Source: Promicromonospora thailandica
GTDB lineage: Bacteria; Actinomycetota; Actinomycetes; Actinomycetales; Cellulomonadaceae
Direction: 5' to 3'
Assembly: GCF_024171955.1 (NCBI RefSeq)
Contig: NZ_JAMTCS010000017.1
Span: forward strand, 43,744-107,743
DNA: 64,000 bases
The notes beneath the pieces are model-generated. The model saw nothing but the letters and a program-made list of their open reading frames with translations. It made no database searches and was not told where the DNA came from. A program made the translations under genes and the position numbers. Of the stretch, positions 42,925 to 52,120 are shown piece by piece. The first letter of the stretch is position 1. Each line of letters opens with the position of its first letter.

Positions 42925-44802
42925 TCAGTCTTCTCGGTCCCACGCCGGCGAGATGCCGCGTGCGTACTGGATGTCGTCGTTGCTCACGCCGGCGGCGACC
43001 ATGGGCCACACCATCGCGTCGCGCGAGACGGTGAAGTCCACGACCACGGGCCGGTCGTCGATCTCGTTGGCCCGCTTGATGGCGGCGTCGACGTCGGAGG
43101 CGTGCTCCACGCGGATGCCCTCGCAGCCGTACGCGTCGGCGAGCTTCACGAAGTCGGGCACCCGCATGGTGCCGTGCCCCGTGTGCAGGTCGGTGTTGGA
43201 GTAGCGCGACTCGTAGAACAGCGTCTGCCACTGCCGCACCATGCCCAGCGAGCTGTTGTTGATCAGCGCCACCTTGATGGGGATGTCGTTGATGGTGCAG
43301 GTCGCCAGCTCCTGGTTGGTCATCTGGAAGCAGCCGTCGCCGTCCACGGCCCAGACCGTCCGGTCCGGCTGGCCCACCTTGGCGCCCATGGCAGCGGGGA
43401 TCGAGTAGCCCATCGTGCCGAGGCCACCGGAGTTGATCCACGTGTTCGGGTGCTCGTAGCTGATGAACTGCGCGGCCCACATCTGGTGCTGCCCCACGCC
43501 GGCGACGTAGATCGCCTCGGGACCGGTCAGCTCGCCGAGGCGCTGGATCACGTGCTGCGGCGACAGCAGGCCGTCCGCCGTCTCGGTGTAGCCGCGCGGG
43601 TAGGTGCGGCGCCAGTCGTCGAGCTGCCGCCACCAGCCCTCGACGTCGGGCCGGCCCTGCTCCTCGTGCTCCCGGGCCAGCTCGGGCAGCAGGTCGCCGA
43701 TGACCTCGCGCAGGTCGCCCACGATCGGCACGTCCGCCTCGCGGTTCTTGCCGATCTCGGCGGGGTCGATGTCCGCGTGGATGACCGTCGCCAGCGGGGC
43801 GAAGCTCGACAGCTTGCCCGTCACGCGGTCGTCGAACCGGGCGCCGAGCGCGAAGACCAGGTCCGCCTTCTGCAGGGCCGCGACCGCCGGGACCGTGCCG
43901 TGCATGCCGGGCATGCCCAGGTGCTGCGGGTGGCTGTCGGGCACCGCCCCGCGCGCCATCAGCGTGGTCACCACGGGCGCGCCGGACAGGTCCACGAGCT
44001 GGCGCAGCAGCTCGGAGGCACCCGCGCGGATCACGCCGCCGCCCACGTACAGGACGGGCCGGCGGGCGGTGGCCAGCAGCTTCGCGGCCTCGCGGATCTG
44101 CTTCGAGTGCGGCTTGGTCACGGGGTGGTAGCCCGGCAGGTTCAGCTCCTGCGGCCACGAGAACGTGGTGCGCGACTGCATCGCCGACTTCGCGATGTCC
44201 ACCAGCACCGGGCCCGGGCGTCCCGTGGAGGCGATGTGGAACGCCTCCGCGATGGTGCGGGGGATCTCGGCCGGGTCGGTGATCAGGTAGGAGTGCTTGG
44301 TGATCGGCATCGTGATGCCGACGATGTCGGCCTCCTGGAACGCGTCGGTCCCGATCGCGGACGCGCCCACCTGGCCGGTGATCGCCACGAGCGGGATCGA
44401 GTCCATGTTGGCGTCCGCGATGGGCGTCACCAGGTTGGTGGCGCCGGGGCCCGACGTCGCCATGGTCACCCCGACCCGGCCGGTCGCGTGCGCGTAGCCG
44501 GACGCCGCGTGGCCGCCACCCTGCTCGTGCCGCACGAGGATGTGCCGGAGCTTGGCGGAGTCCATGAGCGGGTCGTAGGTGGGCAGGATCGCGCCGCCGG
44601 GAATGCCGAAGACGACGTCCGCCCCGACCTCCTCGAGCGAGCGGACGATCGACTGCGCGCCCGTGACCTCCTCCGGTCCGACCCGGGGCGCGGCCGTCTC
44701 GATCTCGGCCTTGCCGCCTACGCGGGACCGAAGCTCGGTGCGCACCTGGTCACGCGCCTCTGCGCGCGCGGCGATCTGTGCGGGTGTCGGTGTGCCGGTC
44801 AT
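42925..44802 (-). CDS. ilvB: Acetolactate synthase large (catalytic) subunit
   Basis: This is a ThDP-dependent enzyme that condenses pyruvate with pyruvate or 2-oxobutyrate, first common step of Val, Leu and Ile synthesis. The chain has 625 residues. The N-terminal catalytic Glu is in [16 protein letters not shown], and the ThDP/Mg motif [15 protein letters not shown] with NNSSLGM closes near residue 510-540. An N-terminal extension of about 45 residues is usual in actinobacteria. Transcription is predicted to be attenuated by the leader upstream. Confidence 0.97.
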   Translation of the reverse strand: MTGTPTPAQIAARAEARDQVRTELRSRVGGKAEIETAAPRVGPEEVTGAQSIVRSLEEVGADVVFGIPGGAILPTYDPLMDSAKLRHILVRHEQGGGHAASGYAHATGRVGVTMATSGPGATNLVTPIADANMDSIPLVAITGQVGASAIGTDAFQEADIVGITMPITKHSYLITDPAEIPRTIAEAFHIASTGRPGPVLVDIAKSAMQSRTTFSWPQELNLPGYHPVTKPHSKQIREAAKLLATARRPVLYVGGGVIRAGASELLRQLVDLSGAPVVTTLMARGAVPDSHPQHLGMPGMHGTVPAVAALQKADLVFALGARFDDRVTGKLSSFAPLATVIHADIDPAEIGKNREADVPIVGDLREVIGDLLPELAREHEEQGRPDVEGWWRQLDDWRRTYPRGYTETADGLLSPQHVIQRLGELTGPEAIYVAGVGQHQMWAAQFISYEHPNTWINSGGLGTMGYSIPAAMGAKVGQPDRTVWAVDGDGCFQMTNQELATCTINDIPIKVALINNSSLGMVRQWQTLFYESRYSNTDLHTGHGTMRVPDFVKLADAYGCEGIRVEHASDVDAAIKRANEIDDRPVVVDFTVSRDAMVWPMVAAGVSNDDIQYARGISPAWDRED

Positions 44803-44859
44803 GCGGATCTCCTGCCGTCGCGCCCCGTCCCCGGGGCGAAAGCGAGCGTTCGTGACAAC

Positions 44860-44899
44860 AAAAAAACCCCGGGTCCTCTGATGAGAAGGACTGCCAGGG
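44860..44899 (-). terminator. Attenuator terminator upstream of ilvB
   Basis: On the minus strand CCCTGG pairs with CCGGGG and, after a two-base CA bulge, GTCCT pairs with AGGAC across a nine-base loop. A run of seven U follows immediately. It lies 58 bases before the ilvB start and after the leader peptide. Confidence 0.8.
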
Positions 44900-44900
44900 T

Positions 44901-44943
44901 GAGCGCGCGGACGATGCCTGTGCTGGGCCTAGGCCGCGCGCTC
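44901..44943 (-). promoter_or_regulatory. Pause hairpin of the ilvB attenuator
   Basis: GAGCGCGCGG pairs with CCGCGCGCTC (perfect 10 base pairs, plus-strand arms 44901-44910 and 44934-44943). The first arm overlaps the last codons of the leader peptide, so a translating ribosome would disrupt it, and the second arm ends next to the terminator. Confidence 0.6.
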
Positions 44944-44973
44944 AGGAAGTACTACGAGAATGATCGTCTGCAC
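44929..44973 (-). CDS. BCAA-rich leader peptide of ilvBNC
   Basis: This is a 14-residue leader from the GTG at 44973. It reads Met-Gln-Thr-Ile-Ile-Leu-Val-Val-Leu-Pro-Glu-Arg-Ala-Ala then TAG. Six consecutive branched-chain codons include ATT, GTA, GTA and CTT, which are rare in this genome, so ribosome stalling would be sensitive to all three amino acids. The start lies seven bases after a good -10 element; an in-frame GTG three codons earlier overlaps that element and is not used. Confidence 0.82.
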   Translation of the reverse strand: MQTIILVVLPERAA

Positions 44974-44980
44974 GCGCAGC

Positions 44981-45009
44981 ACGTTACGCCGAATCCCGGC
45001 CGGTGTCAT
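44981..45009 (-). promoter_or_regulatory. Promoter of ilvBNC leader
   Basis: On the minus strand ATGACA (45004-45009) and TAACGT (44981-44986) are exactly 17 bases apart. The leader peptide begins seven bases after the -10, so the attenuator RNA would be leaderless with respect to its own peptide. Confidence 0.7.
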
Positions 45010-45060
45010 CCAGCGGGCCAAAGGTCCCACCATCCGAGACGAGGACCGGGCGCCCGCCGG

Positions 45061-45789
45061 CTACGGCACGTCCCTGCGGCGGAACACGACGGCCCCGAGC
45101 AGGGTCACGGCGGCGGTGCTCCCGAGCAGCGCGAGCGTGGCCTGCGCGGGCGGCAGCGCCAGGAGCGCTGGGCCGAGCCCGGACCACGCCGACGGCAGCT
45201 CCGCCGTGCCTCGGGCTGCTGCCGCGGCCGCGCGATCGGCCACGACCCCGCCGGTGACCAGCGCGAGCACCGCCCACCAGCGCCGGGCCAGCAGCCCGAG
45301 CGCCGCCCCCGCGGCCGCCGCGCACAGCGCGAGCCCGACCGTCCGGGCACCGCCCCAGGACAGCTCGCGCACGATCTCGGCCGACGGCGCGCCGAGCCCC
45401 TCCGCGCGCGCCCCCACGGCGTACGTCCCGGAGACCAGCAGCGCGTACGCGACCGCAACCCCGGGCACGACGGCGATCCCCGCGGCGGCCACCTTGCTCC
45501 AGTACACGCGGCCCCGGCGCGGCTCGACGGTCAGGACCGCGCGTGTGCCGCCCTGGGCCGCATCCCCCGTCACCAGCAGCACGCCCGCCATGAGGGCCAG
45601 CGCGACCGACCCCAGCGCCTGCACCGGGACGGTGCCCGGGCCGACCACCACGGCCGGCGTCGGCAGGTCCACGCCCGCGGCCAGCAGAGCCACGACCAGC
45701 ACGACGTGCAGCAGCATCGCCGCGGCAACCCACCCGATCGCCGCCCGCCCGGCGAACCGGACCAGCTCCGACCACACCAGCCCCGTCAT
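45061..45789 (-). CDS. ABC transporter permease of the ole-type operon
   Basis: This is an integral membrane protein of 242 residues with about six hydrophobic helices and an ABC-2-like layout (a first helix near 15-38, then paired helices, with a charged loop PRRGRVYWSKV in the middle). It has no close recognisable signature beyond that. Its ATG overlaps the stop of the ATPase as ATGA, which marks it as that protein's membrane partner. It is the last gene of a seven-gene operon and probably forms an exporter for the pathway product. Confidence 0.8.
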   Translation of the reverse strand: MTGLVWSELVRFAGRAAIGWVAAAMLLHVVLVVALLAAGVDLPTPAVVVGPGTVPVQALGSVALALMAGVLLVTGDAAQGGTRAVLTVEPRRGRVYWSKVAAAGIAVVPGVAVAYALLVSGTYAVGARAEGLGAPSAEIVRELSWGGARTVGLALCAAAAGAALGLLARRWWAVLALVTGGVVADRAAAAAARGTAELPSAWSGLGPALLALPPAQATLALLGSTAAVTLLGAVVFRRRDVP

Positions 45790-47471
45790 CGTGTCCCCTC
45801 GGCCTTGGCGTCCACGGTGTCCTTCGCGTCCGCGGCCTTCTTCGCGTCCGTGCCCGTCGTGCCTGTCGGTCCGGTGTCAGCGCCGCCCTTCTTCCGGGCG
45901 GACCTGGCGTCGGCGGCCTCCTGCTTGCGCGCCGCCTTGGCGTCGGCGGCCTCCTGCTTGCGCGCCGCCTTGGCGTCCGCGGCCTCCTGCTTCCGGGCGG
46001 CCTTGGCGTCCGCGGCCTCCTGCCGCTGGGCGATCCGCGTCTCGGCGGCCGCCTGCCGCTTGGCGACCTTGGCGTCGAACTCCGCGCGCCGCCGGGCGAG
46101 CAGCGACTGCCGCGGTGGCTCGTCGACCGCCGAGGGCTTCGCGGCCGGAGCCGGGCCCGCGGTCGCCGCCCCGGGCGCGCCCTCCTGCCGAGCCGCCTTG
46201 CCCGGGCCCTTCGACGCGGGCGGCGCAGGCTTCGGCGGCACCGCCTTCGCGTCGCCCTTCGACCCGCCCCCCGTCACCTTCCGCGCGGCCTTCGCCTCCG
46301 CCGCGCCCGCCTCCGCCGCGCCCGCCTCCGCCGCGCCCGCCTTCGCCGCGGCCTTGGCGGCCGCCCGTTCCTGCGCAGCGGCCTTCTCGGCGGCCTCCTT
46401 CTGCGCCGCCCGAGCCTGTGCCGCGGCCTGCGCAGCGACGGCCGCCTTGGCGGCCTTGCGCTGGTCGGCCGCCTTCTTCCGCTCCGCGGCCTGGCGGGCG
46501 GCACGCCGCCGCTCCGCCCGCTCCTCGGCCCGGCTGAGAGGCTTCGGCGCAGGCGGCACCACCGGGCGCAGCCGCCCGACGACCGCCCCCAGGTCCTCCC
46601 GCTGCGGCACCAGCTCGGCCGGGAAGAGCTTCTGCCTGGCCAGCGCCCGCGTGATGTCGGCCGGCTCGGTGACGGCGTCCACGTGCAGCACGTCGCCGCC
46701 GGAACGCACCGCGAAGCCTGCGGCGCGCAGCACCGTCGCACCCTTGGCGGGGTCGTCCAGCCGCACGCGCACGGTGACGGCGGCGTCGCCGAGCAGGTCG
46801 GGAACGGCGCCCTGGGCGAGGGCGCGGCCGCCGTCGAGCACCGTGACCGTGTCGGCGATCTGCTGTGCCTCCGCGAGCACACCGGTCGCGACCAGCACCG
46901 TCGTGCCCTGGTCGGCCAGGCGGCGCAGCGCCTGCCGCATCTCGCGGGTGCCGACGGCGTCGAGCCCGGCCGTCGGCTCGTCGACCACCAGGAGGTCGGG
47001 GGCGCGCAACAGCGCGGCCGCGAGCGCCAGCCGACGGGACTCGTGCGGGGAGTAGGTGCCGTAGGCGGCCTTGGCGCGGTCGGTGAGCACGACGCGGGCG
47101 AGCACCTCGTCGACGCGGGAGCGTGGCACACGGGCCGCGCCGGCGAGGAGCGCGAGGTTGCGGGCGCCGCTCAGCGTGGCCTCGAACCCGGGTTCGCCGA
47201 CGACGGCGCCGATGCGGCCCGCGAGCTCGGGCAGCCCGTCGGGCACGGGCACGCCGAAGATCTTGATGGCGCCGCTGTCGGCCCGGGCCAGGCCGGTGAG
47301 CAGGCGGAGCGTCGTCGTCCGGCCGGATCCCGGCGCGCCGAGGAGGGCGTGCAGGCCGCCGGACGGGACCCGGAGGTCGAGCCGGTCGACGCCCACGGCG
47401 CGCCCGTGCAGCGTGCGGTACGTCTTGCGCAGCCCGAGCGTCTCGATGGCGGCGTCGTTCCCCGGGGTCAT
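45786..47471 (-). CDS. ABC transporter ATPase with long repetitive Ala/Lys-rich tail
   Basis: This is an exporter-type ATPase of 561 residues. Residues 1-230 form the ABC domain: Walker A LLGAPGSGRTTT has Arg where Lys is normal, the signature region is degenerate (YSPHESRRLALAAALL), and Walker B LLVVDEPTAGLD is intact. Residues 230-310 complete a C-terminal domain. From about 320 the chain becomes a 240-residue Ala/Lys/Glu/Arg-rich tail with 11-residue repeats (Q-E-A-A-D-A-K-A-A-R-K), likely a long basic helix or coiled coil. The Walker A Lys-to-Arg change could weaken hydrolysis. Confidence 0.85.
   Translation of the reverse strand: MTPGNDAAIETLGLRKTYRTLHGRAVGVDRLDLRVPSGGLHALLGAPGSGRTTTLRLLTGLARADSGAIKIFGVPVPDGLPELAGRIGAVVGEPGFEATLSGARNLALLAGAARVPRSRVDEVLARVVLTDRAKAAYGTYSPHESRRLALAAALLRAPDLLVVDEPTAGLDAVGTREMRQALRRLADQGTTVLVATGVLAEAQQIADTVTVLDGGRALAQGAVPDLLGDAAVTVRVRLDDPAKGATVLRAAGFAVRSGGDVLHVDAVTEPADITRALARQKLFPAELVPQREDLGAVVGRLRPVVPPAPKPLSRAEERAERRRAARQAAERKKAADQRKAAKAAVAAQAAAQARAAQKEAAEKAAAQERAAAKAAAKAGAAEAGAAEAGAAEAKAARKVTGGGSKGDAKAVPPKPAPPASKGPGKAARQEGAPGAATAGPAPAAKPSAVDEPPRQSLLARRRAEFDAKVAKRQAAAETRIAQRQEAADAKAARKQEAADAKAARKQEAADAKAARKQEAADARSARKKGGADTGPTGTTGTDAKKAADAKDTVDAKAEGTR
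45905..46022 (-). repeat. 33-bp tandem repeats encoding the ATPase tail
   Basis: About three and a half near-identical 33-base units (GCCTTGGCGTCGGCGGCCTC...) encode the 11-residue repeat of the ATPase tail. A separate 15-base repeat, three copies, lies near 46303-46350 and encodes G-A-A-E-A units. Both are prone to length change. Confidence 0.75.
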
Positions 47472-47476
47472 CGGCG

Positions 47477-48451
47477 CTACCAGGTCATCGCGCCGTGCAG
47501 CGACGTGGGCGCGGGGTCCACGCCGAGCCGTTCGCGCAGCACGGTGAGGTCATAGGTGCGCTCCATGGCGAGGTGGCTGATCGCGTAGCGCGACAGGCGG
47601 GGTTCGCGTCCCGTCCACCGGGCCAGACGCTCGCCGGCCCAGGCGAGCGCGCGGGCCAGCGGCACGGGGATGCCCACCACCTGCACCGGCCGGAACCGGG
47701 CGAACATGAGCAGCTCGAGGGTCTCGTCGAGGTCGACGGGGTGGGCGTCGGCCACGTTGGCCACGAGGGGCCGGCCGGCCGCGATCTCGGGCTCGACGTC
47801 GGCGACCAGGGCGGCCCGTACCGCGCGCGCGAGCGTCTCGACGTGGGTGAGGTGCTGGCGCACCCGGCCCCCGCCGGGCAGCGGCAGCCAGGCACCGACG
47901 GCGGCGGACTCGATGCGCGGCAGCAGCGTGGTGTCGCCCGGGCCGTAGACGGCGTGGGGGCGCAGCACGACGACGGGGCCGCGGTCCTCGCGCGCGGCGT
48001 CGGCCGCCAGGTAGCGCTCGGCGGCGGCCTTGGTGGACCCGTACGCGTTGAGGTAGCCGTGGGCGGGGGCCTCGGCCTCGGTGGCGGCGACGCTCGGCGT
48101 GCGCGGGTCGTAGACGCTGCCGGACGAGACGTGCACGAACCGCGCCTCCGGGAACGTCTCGCGCACGGCTCGCGTGCCCTCGACGTTGACGACCCAGGCC
48201 CGCGCGTGGCTGCCGCCGTCTCCCACGGCCGCGCCGCAGTGCACCACGGCGTCCACGTGCTCGGGGCGGTCCTCCTTGGCCAGCGGGCCGTCCCGGAGGT
48301 CCCAGAACTGGTGGGAGACCTGCGCGAGGATCTCCTCGGGCAGGCGTGGCACGCGCCGCGAGAACGCGACGACCTCGTGCCCGTGCGCCGCGAGGTCCCG
48401 GACGACAGCACCACCGACAAACCCTGACGAACCGGTCACAGCCACCTTCAT
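47477..48451 (-). CDS. oleD: NAD(P)-dependent epimerase/dehydratase, OleD-like
   Basis: This is an extended SDR of 324 residues. The dinucleotide loop TGSSGFVGG lies at residues 6-14, the catalytic Ser is in HVSSGSVYD, and the Tyr-x-x-x-Lys motif is YGSTK near residue 137. In ole pathways OleD reduces the 2-alkyl-3-keto acid made by OleA to the beta-hydroxy acid used by OleC. Alone this could be a 3-beta-HSD/sterol-type reductase; the OleD call rests on the OleC and OleA neighbours. The ATG overlaps the oleC stop as ATGA; the ABC ATPase starts five bases after its stop. Confidence 0.78.
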   Translation of the reverse strand: MKVAVTGSSGFVGGAVVRDLAAHGHEVVAFSRRVPRLPEEILAQVSHQFWDLRDGPLAKEDRPEHVDAVVHCGAAVGDGGSHARAWVVNVEGTRAVRETFPEARFVHVSSGSVYDPRTPSVAATEAEAPAHGYLNAYGSTKAAAERYLAADAAREDRGPVVVLRPHAVYGPGDTTLLPRIESAAVGAWLPLPGGGRVRQHLTHVETLARAVRAALVADVEPEIAAGRPLVANVADAHPVDLDETLELLMFARFRPVQVVGIPVPLARALAWAGERLARWTGREPRLSRYAISHLAMERTYDLTVLRERLGVDPAPTSLHGAMTW

Positions 48452-50160
48452 GCGCGCACCCTACCGGTCGATCCACCGGTCGAGCTGCCGGTCAGGTCAC
48501 CGGTCACCGGTGACACCCACTCGGCCAGCAGGCGACGGTCGGGTTTCCGGGACCGTCCGGCGAGCGGCAGGTACGCGGCCTCGACCACCAGGTCGGGCAG
48601 CGCCCCGTGGTCCAGCACACGTCCCACCTGGTCCGCCACGGCCCGGGTCAGCGGGGTGTCCGTCCGGACGGGCGGCCCGGCGGTGGGCTCCCCGGACGCC
48701 CGCTCCGCCCCGGCGGTCACCACCAGCACCACGCGCTCGTCGCCGTCCGGCACGGGCACGCCCACCAGCACGGCCTCCGCGACGCCGGGCAGGTCGCGCA
48801 GCCGGGGCTCGAACAGGCCCGGGTAGATGTTCACCGTGCCGCGGATGATCATGTCGCGGTTGCGGCCCACCAGCACGATCCGCCCGTCGGCGTCCTGGTG
48901 GGCGAGGTCACCCGTGCGGTGCTCGGTCACCGGCGGTCGGCCGGCGTCGACGTCTGCCAGGTAGCCCGCCATGAGCGACGGTCCGGTGAGCACCAGCTCG
49001 CCGACGGCGGGACCGCCGTCCCCTGCGCCCTGGTCCTGCGGGTCGACCACGCTCGTGTCCACCCGCACCCCGATCCCGTCGAGCGGGCGCCCGACGAGGT
49101 CCCCGGCCGCCGCCGCCGCGATCTTCTCGCCGGCCTCCGTCACCGCGGCGGGCAGGATCTCGGTGGCCCCGTACACCGCGAGCCACCGCGTCCCCGGAAG
49201 CACCCGGCGGGCGCGTTCGAGCAGCGCCACCGTGACGGGGGCGGCGCCCACGGCGAGCACGGCCGGCCCGACGGCGGCCCCGTCCCCCGCGTCCGCCCGT
49301 GCCTCCACGACGTCGAGCAGCGCGGTCACGTCGGCCGGCACGAGGAACGACGAGTCCGCGCCGGCGACCCCGCGCGCGAACGCCTCGGGCGCGTCCTTGG
49401 GCGACCGCGCCGGGATCTCCCACGTGCCGCCCGCCAGCACCGCCGGGAGCCCGAGGAACATCTGGTCGGTGTGCGCGCGCTGACCCGGCCGCAGGTCGCC
49501 CACCTGCCGGAACAGCCCCAGCATCCCGCCCAAGGTGCGTGCGGTGTGCACCACCGCCTTCGGGTCGGACGTCGTACCCGACGTGAACACCACGAGGGCG
49601 ACGGCGTCGGGGTCCACGGCGGGCGCGGCGTCGTACCCGTCCGCGAGCGCCACGCCGCGCCCCAGGCCGGCAACCCGTCGAGCGCCCCGCGGGACGCCGG
49701 GCAGCCACGGCCCGGAGTACAGGTGCCGCACCGGGAGCCGCCCGTAGTCCGGCAGGAGCAGGCCGCGCGACCGCGCGACCCCCCGCAGCGGACCCGACGA
49801 GACCGCGTACAGGAGCGCCTCGGTGGCCGCCCAGCGCGGCCGGGCCGCCGCGATCCGCGCGGCGAACAGCTCGGGCGTCGAGCCGGGGTCCACGAAGACG
49901 ACGGCGCCGCCGGCCCGCAGGATCGCGAGGCACAGGACGACGCCCTCGGGCCGGGGACGGATGCTGAACAGCACGCGGTCGCCCGGTTCGAGGCCCTGGG
50001 CGCGCAGCCCGGCCGCCGTCCGCTCGACGCGCTCCGCGAGGTCGCCGAACGTGAGCTCCTCCCGCACGCGGGAACCGTCGCGGCCGCCGAACCAGCGCAG
50101 CGCCACCGCGCGGGGCGTGCGGCGGGCGAGGTCCGGCAGGTCGTCCAGGAGATGGGTCAC
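48448..50160 (-). CDS. oleC: AMP-dependent synthetase, OleC-like (beta-lactone synthetase)
   Basis: This is an ANL-superfamily adenylating enzyme of 570 residues. The P-loop VFTSGTTSDPKAVVHT lies near 200, the YGATE motif near 335, the HRTGDLAHQDADGRIVLVGRNRD hinge near 435-455, and the C-terminal catalytic Lys is in GRSRKPDRRLL. OleC converts a beta-hydroxy acid to a beta-lactone using ATP; length and order between OleA and OleD families suggest that role, although a plain acyl-AMP/CoA ligase cannot be excluded. There is no fused OleB hydrolase domain, unlike OleBC of some actinobacteria. The GTG overlaps the P450 stop as GTGA. Confidence 0.8.
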   Translation of the reverse strand: MTHLLDDLPDLARRTPRAVALRWFGGRDGSRVREELTFGDLAERVERTAAGLRAQGLEPGDRVLFSIRPRPEGVVLCLAILRAGGAVVFVDPGSTPELFAARIAAARPRWAATEALLYAVSSGPLRGVARSRGLLLPDYGRLPVRHLYSGPWLPGVPRGARRVAGLGRGVALADGYDAAPAVDPDAVALVVFTSGTTSDPKAVVHTARTLGGMLGLFRQVGDLRPGQRAHTDQMFLGLPAVLAGGTWEIPARSPKDAPEAFARGVAGADSSFLVPADVTALLDVVEARADAGDGAAVGPAVLAVGAAPVTVALLERARRVLPGTRWLAVYGATEILPAAVTEAGEKIAAAAAGDLVGRPLDGIGVRVDTSVVDPQDQGAGDGGPAVGELVLTGPSLMAGYLADVDAGRPPVTEHRTGDLAHQDADGRIVLVGRNRDMIIRGTVNIYPGLFEPRLRDLPGVAEAVLVGVPVPDGDERVVLVVTAGAERASGEPTAGPPVRTDTPLTRAVADQVGRVLDHGALPDLVVEAAYLPLAGRSRKPDRRLLAEWVSPVTGDLTGSSTGGSTGRVRA

Positions 50161-51341
50161 GCGGCGTCCTCCTCCAGGCGCAGCTCCAGCGTGCGGTAGG
50201 CCGGGACCAGCACGCCGCGCTCGGCGCGGCGCCTGCCCACCACGGGCACACGCCCGTCCGTCGCGGCGGCCGCGAGCGCGTCCAGGACCGCGTCCACCTG
50301 CGCCATCGCCAGCGGCATACCCAGGCAGAAGTGCGGGCCCGCGCCGAACCAGAGGTGGCGCACGGCGGGGTCGACGGGCCGGTCCGGGTCGAAGCCCCCG
50401 GCCGCGCGGCAGCAGTTGACCGTGGCGATCACCACGCGGTCCCCCGCGGCCACCGGTACCCCGGCCACCGACGTCGCGGACCGCACCGACCGCAGCATGG
50501 CCGGCGTGGGCACGGTGACGCGCAGCCCCTCCTCGACGGCGCGCCGCCGCAGCTCCGCGTCCGGGCCGAGCAGGCGCGCCGTCCAGGCCGTGTCGTGCGC
50601 GATGGCCACGAGCCGCGGCACGAACGACTGGATGGTCTCCGTGCCGGTCAGCACGAACGCGCCGACGGCGCCCATCGCCTCCCGCTCGGAGAGCCCCAGG
50701 TCGCGCATGCGGCCGGGCACCGTCGCGGGGTCGCCCGCCCGGTAGGCGGCGCGCGCGGGCGTGGTCAGCCGCTCCAGCACCTCGCGCGCCCGCGTCACCT
50801 GGGACCGCGTGAGCCCGTGCCGGTGCAGGCGCACCATGCCCGTGATCGTGCGGGCGGCGGTCATCGCGGAGCGCACGGCGTGGTCCGTGGGCGGCAGCCC
50901 GACCATGCCGCAGATGACGGCGCCGGCCTGCGCCGTCACCACCGCGGCGAGGTCCACCACCTCGCCGGCGGCCAGCCTGCGGGTCAGGTCGGGCAGCACG
51001 CCGTCGTCGTCCGCCCCTGCCGAGACGAGCTGCCGCACCGCCCGCGGCGAGAACAGGGGGCCGAGCGTGCGCCGCAGGGCGGCGTGCTCGGCACCCTCCA
51101 TGTTGAGCAGCACGGACGGCCCCAGCACGGGGGTCCACAGGTCCGACGGCGCCCCCGGCCCCACCTTCGAGAAGTGGTCCAGGTCGAGCAGCACGTCCCG
51201 GGCGATCGCGGCGTCGCTCACCACGACGCCGACGCGCGGCACGCGCACGACCGGCCGCCGCCGCGCGGACCGGATCGCCGGGTAGGCCAGGGGGTGGGCG
51301 GCGCGCTGCACGTGCTCCTCCCAGCGCAGCGCCGCCGTCAT
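50157..51341 (-). CDS. Cytochrome P450
   Basis: This is a soluble bacterial P450 of 394 residues. The heme motif WFGAGPHFCLGMPLA, with Cys ligand, lies near residue 345. The I-helix oxygen-binding region GAFVLTGTETIQ lies near 235-247, with Thr in place, and the ExxR motif is EEGLR near 280. Its position in the operon suggests oxidation of the fatty-acid-derived intermediate or product. No ferredoxin or reductase gene is adjacent, so electrons must come from elsewhere. Its ATG overlaps the glycosyltransferase stop as ATGA. Confidence 0.93.
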   Translation of the reverse strand: MTAALRWEEHVQRAAHPLAYPAIRSARRRPVVRVPRVGVVVSDAAIARDVLLDLDHFSKVGPGAPSDLWTPVLGPSVLLNMEGAEHAALRRTLGPLFSPRAVRQLVSAGADDDGVLPDLTRRLAAGEVVDLAAVVTAQAGAVICGMVGLPPTDHAVRSAMTAARTITGMVRLHRHGLTRSQVTRAREVLERLTTPARAAYRAGDPATVPGRMRDLGLSEREAMGAVGAFVLTGTETIQSFVPRLVAIAHDTAWTARLLGPDAELRRRAVEEGLRVTVPTPAMLRSVRSATSVAGVPVAAGDRVVIATVNCCRAAGGFDPDRPVDPAVRHLWFGAGPHFCLGMPLAMAQVDAVLDALAAAATDGRVPVVGRRRAERGVLVPAYRTLELRLEEDAA

Positions 51342-52120
51342 CGGATGTCCACCACCTCGGGCCGGTACCGGTGGTCCGCGTACCAGCCCAGCGTGCGCAC
51401 CAGCCCCCACGCGTGCACGCGCCGCGTCGAGGCGCGCACCCACACCTCCCGGTGCTCGGCGTACCGCGTGGTCAGCCGCCGCACGGCGTTGACCAGGGCG
51501 CGGTCCTCGTGCAGGTCCTCGATCCGGGTGCGCGGGAACCCGCCGGCCCGCTCGTACAGGGAGGCGGTGATCGCCATGTTGCAGCCCGGCGTCATCACGT
51601 ACGGCCCGAGGTAGCCCTCGTCCTGGTTGCCGGGACGCACCTTGCCGAACGTGCTCGACACCCACAGCGCGAACGACAGCACGCCCTGCTGGAACCGGGA
51701 GACGGGCAGGTCGTCGTCGCGCGGCACGAGGCGGCCCGCGACGAGCTCGTCGCCCGTGGCGAACGCCGCGCGGACCGCGCGCGTCCAGCCCGGCGGGGGC
51801 AGGCAGTCCGCGTCGGTCCGGGCCAGGAGCTCGGCCCCCAGGCCGATGGCCACGCGCATGCCGGTGTCGGCGGCGGCGCCGGTCCCCTTCTGCGGCTCGT
51901 CGACCACGCGCCAGCGCAGCCGCCCCCACTCGGCGACGGCCTTGCGCACGACGTCCGCCGTGCCGTCCGTGGACCCGTTGTCCACCACGACGAGGTCGAA
52001 GTCGTCGTCCTCCTGCGCGTGCAGGGCCTCCAGCGTGCGCAGGATGCCGTGCTCGTGGGCCTCGTTCAGCGCGGGGACGACGACGGCGAGGCGCGGCCTG
52101 GGTCCACGTGCGGCGGTCAC
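51338..52120 (-). CDS. Family 2 glycosyltransferase
   Basis: This is a GT-A fold glycosyltransferase of 260 residues. The nucleotide-sugar site is VVVPALNEA followed by VVDNGSTDGTADVV, and the metal DxD is RTDADCLPPPGW near residue 113-117. A later EDLHEDRALVNAVRR segment supplies the catalytic base region. There is no clear transmembrane helix, so it is probably cytoplasmic or peripheral. Its location between oleA-like and P450 genes, overlapping both by four bases, points to sugar transfer to a hydroxylated lipid product. Confidence 0.9.
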   Translation of the reverse strand: MTAARGPRPRLAVVVPALNEAHEHGILRTLEALHAQEDDDFDLVVVDNGSTDGTADVVRKAVAEWGRLRWRVVDEPQKGTGAAADTGMRVAIGLGAELLARTDADCLPPPGWTRAVRAAFATGDELVAGRLVPRDDDLPVSRFQQGVLSFALWVSSTFGKVRPGNQDEGYLGPYVMTPGCNMAITASLYERAGGFPRTRIEDLHEDRALVNAVRRLTTRYAEHREVWVRASTRRVHAWGLVRTLGWYADHRYRPEVVDIR

